Assembly: GCA_025331565.1 (NCBI GenBank)
Contig: JAFREQ010000069.1
Coordinates: forward strand, 1,240,001 to 1,304,000
Source of the DNA: Holacanthus passer
Lineage: Eukaryota; Chordata; Actinopteri; Pomacanthidae
DNA length: 64,000 nt
Direction of reading: 5' to 3'
Every line of letters begins with the position of its first letter. The first letter of the stretch is position 1. This document shows, in pieces, positions 24,096-37,100 of this stretch. The position numbers were made by a program, and so were the translations under genes. The notes under the pieces are model-generated. The model saw only the letters and a program-made list of their open reading frames with translations. It had not been told where the DNA came from and made no database searches.

Positions 24096-24933
24096 CTCAG
24101 TTGCCAGTTTAATAGGTACACCAAACTAAGACTAATGTAGTTTAATATAACAGTCTTGCAATACATCCCACCTTCATGAAGGTTATAATGTTCAGAGAGG
24201 TGTTTCTGTTATTTAACCTACCTTTAGTGATATAAATGGGGTGGACAAAATAATATGAACACCTCTTTGTGTAATGCAATAAAGTTTAACAGCACCCAAT
24301 CTACAACATTCAATGACTCAACAGGTCTCAAAACCAAACTGAACATCAGCCAATCTGAGAGCATTTTTAAGAGAGCAAATTACTGATTGTGAGAGTTATG
24401 GCATTGGCCTAAACATACTTGAAATGGCACACAGGAGCCTGGTTGAAAGCAATTTATCATTTAGCATAACAGTTTGATAAGGCAGCTCTGAATATAGAGA
24501 AAAACAAGCTGTTCAAAATTGTAGAGAAGGTGATTGGTAAGTCACAAAAACAACTCATGCAACACATATATGTGACAGTGCAGGCACTGAACACAGAATG
24601 ACTGCATCAGGGAACGGTAGTTATTTTATAAGATTGCTCTCTGGTATTATTTATATAACCTATTTGTTGCTGCCTGCACATTTGCACTATATTGTGTATT
24701 TGTTTGTTTGTATGTTTTTGTTGCTGTATTGTGCTGTGCATATGTGTATGTAAAGTTGCTGTACTTGGGAGAAGCCAAAACAAATTTCCACTGAGGTGAA
24801 TGATAAAGTCACTCACTCACTCACTCAATCAATCAATCAGTTATAACCTTCTAGAAAGTTTGGTTTATTGCATGACTGTTGTATTGGACTGCATTAGTTT
24901 TAACTGGCTGTACCTAATAAACTGGCAACTGAG
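24096..24933. mobile_element. Non-autonomous DNA element with terminal inverted repeats
   Basis: CTCAGTTGCCAGTTTAATAGG followed by TACA (24096-24120) is matched by the reverse complement at about 24909-24933 with one mismatch. The phrase (CAGTNGCCAGTTTATTAGGTACA) is a frequent terminal repeat of fish DNA transposons. Inside, GGGGTGGACAAAATAATATG (24238-24257) marks what looks like a second, nested repeat. No transposase frame is present, so about 840 bp of defective element remains. The short tract of CACT and CAAT units at 24810-24838 is a microsatellite. Confidence 0.65.
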
Positions 24934-24939
24934 TGTACG

Positions 24940-25790
24940 TTGCAATGTACTTAACTGATAATTGTGACCATTTTAACTAGACAGTGGACATTTATTCTCT
25001 CTGGGACCAGCAGCAGGAGTTAACTGGACTCTTATGATCATGTATTATTTCAGTGTATTTTCTACCTTCCTGGCTCGTTTTCATTCATTTTAATTCATTC
25101 ATTTTAATACAAGTTTAGTTAGATAATCCATCAAATCATATCTGTTTATTTATTTATTTTGTTCCATTGCGATTATGTGGTAATACAGGAGACTGATTTG
25201 AAGGTCTGCAAAGTATTACGTTGGAATAATAATGTAACTGACAAGGATGTTCATGTGATAGATGACAACTGTCGAGGAAGTGAAAGCCGCTTCAAGCAGG
25301 TGTTTATCGAGTAAAACATTACAGAATAACACAAGAAACATAATGTCTGCTTTTATGTAAAGAAGTTGTAGCAGCCAGTGCAACATGTATCCAGTCCCAT
25401 ATCCTCAGTTAGTGGACGTGGCTGTCGACCCCCTTCGTGGATCTATTGGATTTGACACATCAGAGACGGAGTCATGTGATCTGACTGGCTGCTGGGTCTC
25501 TCAGTCTCCTCTGATTTGTTTTCGGATGCATCAAACATGCTGCCAGGAACATCAGTGTGAGTCACGTGCAAGACGTTTCTCCACTGCTTCTCTGCACCTG
25601 GAGTCAGGCACGTTTGAGCCAACAGTAAAGGAAGGAGAAGCTGCCCGGGAGGCTGAAAGTTGTAAAATGTGGAGTGAAATATACATATAAAAGCTTATCA
25701 CATGTCATTTTGGGGTATCATTTGGAATCTACAAGACCTCCTAAAAGTATTTTTTTTTTTTACTTATACAGGTTATATTTGCTTTGCCAA
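24940..25790. other. Upstream flank of macroh2a2, no gene seen
   Basis: The GC content rises toward the macroh2a2 promoter. A 101-codon plus frame at 25385-25690 is unrecognised. GTCACGTGC at 25561-25569 is a CACGTG E-box that could serve the promoter. Confidence 0.4.
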
Positions 25791-25849
25791 CACTCTTTCT
25801 CTCTAATCTCATCGCGGTTCTTTGGACCAACGTTTCCCCTCTTGAAGCC

Positions 25850-26720
25850 ATGTTAGGGGGGCGTTTTCACTCAGTTTTCCCTCTGCTGAATTTTTCCCCT
25901 TTGCAGCATCAGTAGCACAGAGCCAGCCTCCGACCAGGCGACGCTTTTCCTGCTGCCTCTGCTGGCTCTGTGGGTTGTTTGAGGTTGGGAAACCAGATTA
26001 CGCACCAGGACGGAGAATAAACAGAAGGAAAACAAAGCGCGTCGTCTTCTTCATCTGAGCGCCGCGCACGAGCATCTGTGGGCCGCGCTGGTTCGCCTGG
26101 AGGGAGGACCGAACAGGTAGAAACTTGGAGGGTTTCTCATTTTTCATGCCTGAGCGCATATCCGGACTGCTTCACTCTGCATGTCTGACACACATGCAGA
26201 GGACTGGGGACTAGGTGAAAAAACGACGGGAGCGGGCGGGGGCTCGTTTAAAGAAATGGGTCGTTGAATGTGTACTGGATAATGTTTAGCTAAACGAAGC
26301 CGATGTGGCGTAGCTAACATTACCCGTTAGCACTGTGTTTTCCCCGCTAACTTAGTTCAAATAAATAAACACATGTCTTGTGTAAGCTAGCTGCGTTGTA
26401 AATAACTGTAAAGTCCTGACTAACATCTGCGTAGCTACGTCAAATAGGTCTCTCATGCTTCAGTATAAGGCTAGGCTCGCTACAGTAACGTTAGCCTCCA
26501 CGGTCACATTCCCGTGTTTTTCCAGTCGGCTCGCGCGCCGGACAACGCACGCACACACCGTATCCCTCCACCTTTAAAGCCCGCGGTGAGCTCCCGTGTT
26601 CATTAGTGCCTTCATGAAGATTACGTGTGAGTTGGAGCGTCGCTGCTGCAGGCCGCAGCCTATCAGAGCGCTCCGTGATGGGACTTGTTTACATGGAAAC
26701 CTCGGGGGGAAGCGCTAACC
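25850..26720 (+). promoter_or_regulatory. CpG island promoter of macroh2a2
   Basis: CpG is dense from about 25.85 to 26.7 kb (for example GCGCCGCGCACGAGC near 26060, TCGGCTCGCGCGCCGGAC near 26526). It lies immediately upstream of and over the untranslated first exon of macroh2a2. No TATA box stands out, as is usual for broadly expressed CpG-island promoters. Transcription probably starts between 25.88 and 26.0 kb, and the exact start cannot be read from sequence. Confidence 0.7.
25900..26116 (+). other. macroh2a2: macroh2a2 exon 1 (5' untranslated), approximate start
   Basis: The sequence before the donor GAACAG|GTAGAAAC (cut after 26116) is GC-rich and lacks an ATG in frame with the protein. 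Vertebrate macroH2A genes have a non-coding first exon and a start codon in exon 2, which fits. The 5' boundary is a guess. Confidence 0.5.
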
Positions 26721-27194
26721 TTTCCTCCCTGACATCCTCGGTCAACATAGCCATGGTTTGAAGGGAAGGACCGGCCTTCTTTATGGGAACATAGATTCAA
26801 GTAGTGCACGTGATGTATGTGTTTTTTTCTCCTGGGACAACGCTGCACACTTTCTCGTCACAACTTGTGTGAGTCCGTCCTCATTGACTTGATCCAGTGG
26901 ATCTGTTATATGCTTCATATGAAAACAGATGTGGCACATATTGCCCTGGTACTTCTCTTACAGCTGTGTGTATGTTAGAGGTTGCCTGTTCATTCTTCGC
27001 TGATGACCTGACTGAGTTCATCATGCGTTACACTGACTTTTTAAACATGATTTCGCGAGCATTTTACATGGTACATAAAGGACGATAACCACAGGGATAC
27101 AACATGAAAACAGTCTATGAAGGTCACAAGTGTTTTACCATCCTCACCTGGTGTGACACCTGTACTTCAGCCTTCCTAAATCATTTATGAAGGC

Positions 27195-27420
27195 ATATAA
27201 GATAAGACGTCCCTTTATTCCTCCCACAACGGGGACATTTCCAGTGTACAGCAGCAAAGCGGATGGCAGAATAGGAGGAGCATCAGGAAAGTAATAATAA
27301 ATAGTAAGTAAGCATCAAGAGAAGTATAAAAAGTATTAACAAATTATCATTTGAAATGTGAAATATTGCACAGTGAAATAGAAAGACATAAAAATGAATG
27401 TTGCACAGTGTAATGACATA
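27195..27420. repeat. Repeat family E, copy 2, in macroh2a2 intron 1
   Basis: ATAAGATAAGAC, CCTTTATTCCTCCCACAACG and GGGGACATTT match the family at 4107-4190. This copy extends further through CAGTGTACAGCAGCAAAG to about 27420. It is the tail of a common fish non-LTR repeat by recognition. Confidence 0.6.
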
Positions 27421-27994
27421 ATTTGGCGTGTGGTTTACTGGGAGCAGTGCTGGCTGTACATAACTATGTGCCTCAAATGTAGTTTAATAATTATTAAATT
27501 ATTAATTCATTGTCCATTCATTCATTCATTGTTATATAAAAGATGATAATTTCCTTAATTTCTGGTAAACATCAGCATTTAGAATCCCACTGGTGTACAC
27601 CACTCTGGTTTGACTTCTTTGGCAGATATACTAATTACTAATTATACTATTAAGATATCAGTATTATAAAAGGATCAGTTCTTCTCCATTTCCAAAAAGG
27701 TGGCTAAAAATTGCAAAAATAACTGCTGATAGTTTGGGATTTATTTGTCCAGGTTTTATATAATATAATATAATATATAATATAATTTCATTTAAACAGT
27801 TTTCAGTGAAACTATTTAAACTGTCTCCACTGTGCTTTGTACAGTAGCAGGAGTAACAGGGACAATGATTTTGGAAAGAGATCTTCCTGATGAATTTTTG
27901 AAATGTAATTTTCAATGCAAAAACAAATCATTCACCTCCATTGTATTGGGGTGGAAGCTAAATGTGAAAATGTGTATGCTGTGTCCAGAGCAGG

Positions 27995-28166
27995 ATGTCA
28001 GCCAGAGGAGGAAAGAAGAAGGCCACCAAGCTGTCCCGTTCGGCCAGGGCAGGTGTCATCTTCCCTGTGGGGAGGATGATGAGGTATCTTCGCACCGGCA
28101 CGCACAAATACCGCATCGGTATGGGGGCACCAGTCTACATGGCAGCAGTCATTGAGTACCTGGCAG
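27995..28166 (+). CDS. macroh2a2: macroh2a2 exon 2, first coding exon (residues 1-57)
   Basis: It begins MSARGGKKKATKLSRSARAG and runs through the H2A N-tail, alpha-N, alpha-1 and loop 1 (RYLRTGTHKYRIG) to EYLA. The acceptor is one of the AGs at 27988-27993, just before the ATG. The donor is GGCAG|GTAGGG. It ends in phase 1. Confidence 0.95.
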
Positions 28167-31100
28167 GTAGGGTGGTATACCACGACTAAAGTTTCATACA
28201 TACCGGGTTCAGTGTCTGCAACAGCATATTTGTGTATGCTAATAATTCTAGCTGTAAACAAGTTGTGAAAAAAAGTTATTGAAAGTATTAAAATACTTTA
28301 ACATATGATGTGCCCCATTATCATACATCACATATGGTTTTAATACTTAAATTGCTATGTTTATGATGAATATGTTCTAGTGTCATCATCACTGATTGTG
28401 TTGCGTTTAATATCCTTCACTTACAACATCCTTGTTATTATTTTTTATTGTTTTGTAGTTTTATATACATTGAATTCACATTATGTTACACCGAACAAAA
28501 ACACAAAACACAAACACTTGCTAAAGAAAAAATGCCAGTCATACATCTGCATCTAACAACCCATATATATATGTATATCCCTAGACCATCTACAAAAAAA
28601 AGACTTTTAATTTTATGTTTATTTGTCATTGTTGCAACAATCCCCTGTCCCCATTGAATATGTTGATCTAGATGTCTTAACTGTTGTGTTCTTGTTCTTG
28701 ATGGAGTGGAACTCAACACAGTGGACAGTAAATAAGTTTAAATACCAGAACACACTCTGTATGTTTGATGGGCTTGCACACTGTGTTTTCTCTCCTCTAA
28801 GCTGAGATCTTGGAGTTGGCAGGAAATGCAGCACGGGACAACAAGAAAGGCAGAATAACCCCCAGGCACATCAAGCTGGCTGTGGCCAATGATGAGGAGC
28901 TCAACCAGGTAACGCAGTGCTCTACAAGTGGCTGACCATTGTTTGTGTGTAGACGTTTATATTCCAGGTAGTAGAATAGTCACAATTGTGTTATCGTATG
29001 ATAAAGCTGCTCAAGACAACATCATCATGTATATACAAAGCCAGCTTCTTTGACTCAGTCACAGTTCGTTGTTGTAGAAGAGTGGATCGTCCCGCCCTTG
29101 CTTACCAACGCACTGTAGATTCATGTTATTACCGAGATATTTTTAGATCGGTGTTCTCTGGGACCTCATGTATTCAAAAGTTGTTTTGTGTTTATCTGGT
29201 GTTTACCCAAAATTTTGATCTAATTGTATATATTTTTTTAATAATCAATATTAGCACCAATAATTCCATCTTTTTAAAATAGAAAACACAACATCTAATG
29301 TACAGTATTAACACCATATAAATGATATGATATGGAGGTGTGTGGCAAACAGTTGCCCATTTACATATCACATTAGTATTCATTTAGAGTTGTCCTGAAT
29401 GTAAGTTCAACTCCTGAGAAAAATGCCTGACTCTTAAGCTGCTAAATGATCTACTGTGTTCACCGGCTAGTCACTAACTTTGTCTGTCTGCTTTTTGGAG
29501 GTGAGCAGGTGGTGCACAGTAAGTTTATCAGAGCTTTTCCACTGAAAACAGCTGCCTGCTGCCGCTGAGAGTAGAGTTTGTGGGCTATAACTAAAAAAGT
29601 CACCACCCCATTTCTCCACTTTTGTCCATGGCCAGCTAATGGAGATAGTGGAGAGCTTTAAGTACCTTGGCATCACCCTGGACAGTAAACTGAGCTTTGA
29701 TCACCACATCATAGACATCTGTATAAGCCCTGCCAACAAAGACTCTCTTGTCATCTGCAACTTATGGCTCTCTGAGTTAAACCTCACCTCCTGCTTCTTC
29801 TATACGGAAGCATTACTGAAAGCCATAGTGCTGGACTGCACCATCTGCTAATTAACCATGCTCACCTTCACCAATAGAAACAAGCTCCTGAAAATCACCA
29901 ACATATCATTACAACCCCTGCCACCCACTCAGTCCATGCTTCAACCTTCTCCCCTACGGCCGCAGATACAGACAATCTGGAGAAAAAAAAAAGTTTAAAA
30001 TATCCTGTAATAGTTTTGTTCTTGTTTGTCTTTACCTTGTTCTGAATGTTATTTTAGTTACAGGCTGTGAAAACAAGCTACATCTATAGAGGACAATAAA
30101 GAATCTATTGTAATCTGAAAATTAAACAGTGGGTTAAAACAGGCAGCACTGAGGGAAATTGCAGTTCATCACTATTAGTGACACCTTCCACATAAAACAC
30201 AGTCATTTGACCCATAGTTAATATAAGGCAAAGTGTCTCCGCACCAGAAGTGGCATTTAAATTAGTGACACCATCCAGCATCATCTCAAAGTAAAGAAGA
30301 TATTATATATATATGAAGACATTCTGTGTCTCTCTCTGCCATCTGGGGCCAGACACAGCAGTGGCTCCATCACTACAAGCATATATACAGCTGTGTTGTG
30401 TTCCGACTCTCACGTCATTAAACCGTAGTGTAGAGATTGTGCAGTTTTCAGCGATTTCAGATATGTCACTGTACTTTTTGAAAATATATATAAATAGCAT
30501 AAAACATGAACAACTTTCTGATGTAATGGTGCAGCCATAACAAATGGTGTTTAGCCTTGAATAGTTTTTTGTAGTAATTTTGTAATTATTGTTATATTAG
30601 TAATAAAGTGCTCTGATAGTAATGTAAAAGTCTTTTCCCTTTGTATGAGGCACATGCTTAGTCATTGTGAAGGTTTCAGCTGACAGCAGATGGTATGTGT
30701 AGCAGCTAATCTTTCATAAGGTGTGAAGTATCCCAACACTGTGCTTAACCTCAGCTAGGAATAACTACATTCATTTCACATCTGCACTCTTATGTAGAAA
30801 TAAGGCAGGTTTTTGTATGTTGTAGGACAGTGCATCATAGTCAAAGTCTTTGTTTCTGAAATGTTTTCTCCATCAGCTTCTACGGGGGGTGACCATATCA
30901 AATGGAGGGGTTCTGCCTCGGATCCACCCAGAGCTGCTCTCTAAGAAGAGGGGAAGCCGGGCGAAAGTGGATAACCAGGCATCTGTCCCTGAGAAGCAGG
31001 AAGAACGTGCAAAGAGCAAGAAAGTCATCAAATCATTCAAAAAAGTTAAAGGCAAACGAGGCCGGAAACCAAAGGTCAGTCAACTCAGTAGAATGAACAG

Positions 31101-34100
31101 AATACACAGGGAGATGGGGGAATCATTACTGCTGCGAAGGAAATGCTTGTCAGAAACCACCTTTCCACCCACAGAATCGGGCACTGCATGTGATAATTCT
31201 TTTAACTCTCCAAAACAAACAGTCCAACAATCATGTTCACTTTATGCAATGACTGGCCAGATTGTATGGAGGTGACAAAATAGGCAGGATCCCACTAGAT
31301 ATGTTCATCGTCATCCATATTTATTTAATTCATCAGAACAGGTTTGCCTTTAGATGCAATTGGACAACAATGTCGAACAAACAGTTTTGTTTGTAGTGTA
31401 CTTAGACCTTTTTGTAGACCTTGCAACAGATCCACAGCTGACACGTCCATAACTTGTTTACTATTATCAAAAGCAGGGAAAAACTAAGTACAAAACTGTA
31501 AAATGTGCAGTGCAGGAAACTCAACTTTGGTCCTTTTCAGGATTCGAAATTTGGAAAAAAAAAAAAATGTTTTTGATACATTTTTTTCATAAATTCATCT
31601 TGAGTCATAGTCCACTGGAGCTTTTAGCCACTTCTCATGGTGGGACTGAGTCATTCTGAGCAGCTCTGAGATCCAGTCGTAAACATAAGACATCGTTGAA
31701 AGCTCCAGAAAAAAGGTAGTAAGTGGTCCTTGAGTTAAAATTATTTTGTCAAACAACTATGTTCAGGGCCAAAAATGTAATGCATAACATGTTTTAACAT
31801 TTAGTTTTACCATATCTTATTATAATTTATCTTAATAAGTTGTGAAATATCTGATCAAAGAAGAAGTGAACAACCCCAAGAATTTGACGAAGCATTGAAA
31901 GACATTTTTGGATCCTTGACACTTTTTACTCTGTCAGTACTTCACAAATGCTGAGATTTATACCCAGCTTGATTAAAATTAGCTGTACACACTGTTATGA
32001 TTTAACTGTGGTTTAATTGTGCCTTTTTCCTCCATCTGGCAAAGAGCACAGGCAATGAGTCTGCACCAAACTCCACAGTGGAAGATGGTCCTGGAGATGG
32101 ATTTACCATCCTGTCAGCAAAGAGCCTATTCCTAGGACAAAAGGTAACACACATGTATTAGACTGTCATGGCCAGTGCTGATATTGTGAGAACTTAAGTT
32201 ACTGATAGGTAATTAGAACCAATTCATGTTGAAGTCTTCCAACTGACAGCCAGTGTAAGTATGTCATCATGAGAATAGCAACAGTGTGGGAACATATCAG
32301 TCTAATTGACTATATAGCCCAAGTAAGAAAACTACGACAGCTGTTTTCTCACACTGTGTTGATGGCTGTGTGAATCCACAGCTTTCATTAACAGAGAGTG
32401 ACATCAGCAAAATTGGAACAATCAAGGTGGAGGGGATAATTAACCCAACAAATGCAGAGATGGACCTCAAAGATGGAGTGGGTGAGGAGGACATATGTCT
32501 TTAATCTCATATGAACAATATTCCTGACTTCCCTCTGCCCATCCAGTCTTGTGCTTACCTGCTGCTGTGCACTGTTTTCAGGCAATGCCCTGGAGAAAGC
32601 TGGAGGCCGAGAATTCCTGGAGGGGGTCAAGGAGCTGCGAAAAGCACAGGGGCCATTGGAGGTGGCATCAGGTACAGACTGTCCTGTGGCCAAATTTTCC
32701 TACATGGAAACACATACATGGTATCACCTGTGCTGCTTTAGATGCTGTTTGAGTAGTTTTCAAATAGTGAGCTGTGAAAGGCTATAGTTGTTGGTAGCTG
32801 AGAAATGTGCTTATATCTGCCCTACTGTCCACAAGCATTTTAGAAATCAGGTGATGTAGAATTTCCTCATATTTCCTCAACCTTGACTGACCAAGAGGTT
32901 TCACATAAATCTGTGTTACTCATTGTTTTTCTTCACATTTTAAGACTTAAAAGTAATGAGTCCAACATTGCTCATGGATACATGCCAAAACATTTTGTCA
33001 GAAAGCAGCAAACAAAAACGGAAGTGAGTTGCCAAAAAACTTCAATTTTACCTCTCAGTAAATAGAAGCGCAGGCATGGGATTAAGTGTAACAGACCTTG
33101 AGGTGATCGCTGCCCGTGGCATCTTACGACCACCCAGCCGGACCAGGCCCCACTGCAAGCAATGTGATCCCCCCAGGAATAGAGGGAAGAGAGCAAGTAT
33201 AAGAGCTAAGCTGACCCTGCTTGGCCCTACTTCTGGCTCATGTCCAGTCACAGGAAAAGAAAAAACGTATGAAATAAGACTCAGGCTAACAGCAATGGAA
33301 AACCAGAGACTGTTGTGCCTGCTTCTTTACAGAGACCTCCATCCCAACATCCTGGATCAGGCTATTGCACTCGATGGGCAGGCTGATCCGAGCTAAACCC
33401 ACACAAAACTCTTCTATTTCCCTGCTTCTCCTGTCTCCTTACTCCCAGCTGATACAAATCTGTAAATTATCAGATGTGGTGATCACAAAGACAGTAAAAT
33501 CATTGCCCAATCAGAAAGCCTGGATGAATGGTAAAGTGAGGGCCCTATCCAGAGCCATTAAAGCTGCCTTCAGGTGACAGGAAGGACCCCCACAGGAGCA
33601 AGACTGAAAACTGGCATCAAGGAGGCAAAATGGAGAATCAGGAGAGACTGGAGAGAGACCTCCATACCAACAACAACAGGCTACCAAAGCAGGAGTGCCT
33701 CCAATGTGTGTGAGGTCATGTTACTAGATGAGCTTAACACCTTTTAAGCTTAACTTTGATCTCCTCCACAGACAGTCAGCTGTTATGCTACTCCATCTCC
33801 ACAGGATCTGCCACTGTCGGTATCCACAAGGGATGTGAGAAGAACCCTAGCAATAGGCATTTAACTGCTAACTGCTGGTGAATTTAGCTTCTGTTAGCTA
33901 GTTAGCTCAGTTAGCCATGCAGCTAATTCTTCTATTAGCTGACTCTGCCTGGAGCAGGGACTTGGAATGCCAGGGGAGTGGTAGCACAGGAACTTTGGAC
34001 CACAGGGAGGAGGATTCTTTCAGGCCTGGGGTGGGGGGACCCAGCAGGGAATGGTGGCATGGAGCAGTGACAGAATGGGCTCCAGAACCAGGGCCATGTG

Positions 34101-37100
34101 AGCAGGCAATGGAACCAGGCTTAGTAGCTTCCCAGTGAGCACGGCCAAATCGTGACTGAACACAGCCCCTGAGACCGACAGAAGCCAGTTTGACAACAGG
34201 GAATACAGTACTGAGGTGATTTACAGCGTCTCCGACCAGGACTGTGACGACAAAGACACGGTGAGTTCAGGCCGAGTCAGGAGAGGTGTCGAGCAGGAGA
34301 GGAGCGATAGGGAGTCATCAGTCAGCGCCCACCTCCGGAAGCCTGAGACAGCACTGATGTTCGATATAGTGACATATGATGTAAAATCAGTGATAATGTT
34401 TAAATTAGAAATTAAGAAAATAAATCTAAAGTAGCACACACACACACATTAATTGATTGACACACAATTGATTGGCCAGTTTCTGTCTTCATCATCCTCC
34501 AGTCCCTCTTCTTGCCTAGTAGCTTCATCTCTTCTAGCTGAAACTTTACTGATGGAATATTTTCAGGTTCTACATCTTTTCTTTTTATTTGTGGTGCTTA
34601 TGTTGTTTTGCACATGCTTACATACAGCAGGTCTGATACAGAAATGATGACAGAACGACATTCATGTTTATGTCTAAAATGATCTAAAATAAGAACAAGA
34701 AAACTGCTGAAAGCAACTATTCCTTTTAAACATTTGTACCTAAAAACCTGCCTAAACCTGCCTAAAAACAAATGTGTTCATACAAGACAAGTGGTTCTCA
34801 CATTATACCAATTATTTTCCTGCGCTATAACTAGGGGCAACTTTGACACCACCAAATTGTTCAAAAAAGCTACTTTGAAGAATATAACGAACTATAACGA
34901 GCCTAAAGAGGAGAAATTAATGAATTGAACAAGATGTAAGATGGTCCCCGGTCTCTTGAGGCCTAAAGGAACAGGTTTAAGGGTTAAACTGTCAAACTCA
35001 GTGTTTTCTGTGTTTGCACCCTGCAGTGGCAGTGAGCCAGGCCAGTGGGATGGCAGCCCGCTTCATCATCCACTGTAACGTCCCTCAGTGGGGTTCAGAA
35101 AAGTGTGAAGACCAGCTAGAGAAGACAGTGAAGAACTGCCTCTCAGCAGCAGAGGAGAAGAAGCTTAAGTCTGTTGCTTTCCCTTCACTTCCTGCAGGAC
35201 GGTGAGCTCCTTTTTTTTACCACACGGCTCACTTCAAAGCCTCTGTGTCTAAAATAGTAGAGGTGTAACGATCTATTGATTTGGATCGCTGTAGCGATTC
35301 ATTGATCAGCTATCCAGTATCATTGATGCAAAGTGAAAACATCGATCCATATCATCTTTAAGATGTGCATTTATTTGAAATTCTCATGGCTTGTCTGTGT
35401 CACCATTTCTGTCCAAGCTCACATCCCTCCTAAACTTAGATGCAGTACGCTAATGAAAGAAACAACTTTGTCGCCACAGGGAGTCTCCCCCCCTCATCTT
35501 CAGCTGCGTTTCCGACATGAGGTCAGGCAGATAGTGTGTCGCTGCTGGCTAATAGAGTATCTGTGACTTAGTGAGTATTCCTAACAATCAATAGAGAGTT
35601 TCATACACACTTATATTGCTGTGCTGTATTTTAACTCCTAGTTTATCATTCGTAAAGCAAGTTAAGAATTACAGGTATAAGTTACAACTTCTGGTAGGGC
35701 TGTGTTGCTGCTGGGACCAAGCAGTGCCACAACAACAAAACTCTGCTGTTAAAATCTCACAGCAGGGATTAACTGAGTCTGAAAAAAGCATAATAACTTT
35801 ATTGTATGCCTTGTGTGAAGGGAGATAGTGATCAACCAGGCAGCGAGAGAGTAAGGCATGAGTTTCTGTTTCCCATACACAGCCCTGTTGGACTGCTAAG
35901 AATTGACTGTATGACTGTCTCTTTTAATCCACCACACTCCTCTTCCTTGCCAATTAAAACCTGTTACTGACTGCTCATATTTGTCACTGTTAAGACAGCT
36001 TTTACACTCAGCTGTAACTGATTGTGTTAAATGGACATATGATATCATCTCATATCGATCACAGGCCCCTGAATTGAATCAACTTGAATTTGTAGCGCGT
36101 CCAAAGAATCTGAATTTTATATATATACATACACACACACACACACAGGCGCGTGTGCATGCATTCACATGAGTGTCTATGCACTTTGAAATGATGCCTT
36201 TGAACTGTGAAATGCCTGTGAATTGGTTAAATCACTCAATGATGAAAAAAGAGTTTAGTCTGTAGTTTAAAAAGTTGGTCTCATGTCTGAATAAACACCC
36301 TGGTTTTTACAGCAATCTGAGTAGGTTAGGCCCAGTAACTCTTCTGTACCACTTTTCAACACGGCACAAGCCTGAATTGAATGCAGTCAGATTAATGTAA
36401 AACATCCATTCGGGACACGGCCTGTGAGAGAACACTCTTCCTCTTTGTATCATTGAACTTTGCAACTCCTTGCTGTTCTTCAGCACTGACATATGTACAC
36501 ATATCATATTGGCTGAATAAAGCCATAGCAGACATTAACGTAATTTAGGTAAACATATGTCAACATTCACCTGAGTCTAAAGACAGCTATCCGTTTTAAC
36601 ACATAGATGAAGACACTAATGTTACAATATATCCTGTTTATGTTGGCAGCATAACTGACCACTTCATTGAAATCATGCCAACAGTCATGCTTGGTTATTT
36701 GGTCAGAAGAGCTTCTCTTTAATGTCTGGCTGTGTTCAGCTTGACTTTAGCACTGCGTGAAAAAGCGCAGCCCCTTCATTCATTTGAGGCCAGTCTGTGG
36801 ACACAGCAGGGTACACAGCATAGGGTCACCCATCAGCAAAGTTGGTCCAGGCTCATTTTTTGCCATAGCACGATGTGACATCATCTCTCTTGTACTGTGG
36901 TGGCCAGTCACACACATGCAACCCCACATTTCCAGTGTTTTCTCCATGATCATCACAACAAAGCATAAAATAATACCATCTTGATAACTTTCCAGGCTTA
37001 TCAAGAACTTATCAGAACACTGGCTGGTATGGAGATGATGAATGAAACCCATGAAATGTATAACGTAAACCTGCCTGATGGTGTGGACAACCTCATACAC

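Noticed and set aside
1..25800. tRNA or snRNA genes
   Set aside because: I found no A-box/B-box pair with a cloverleaf, and no snRNA signature, on reading. A covariance-model search would be needed to exclude them.
27998..28261. Minus-strand 87-codon frame over macroh2a2 exon 2
   Set aside because: It is an antisense shadow of the histone exon and has no own similarity.
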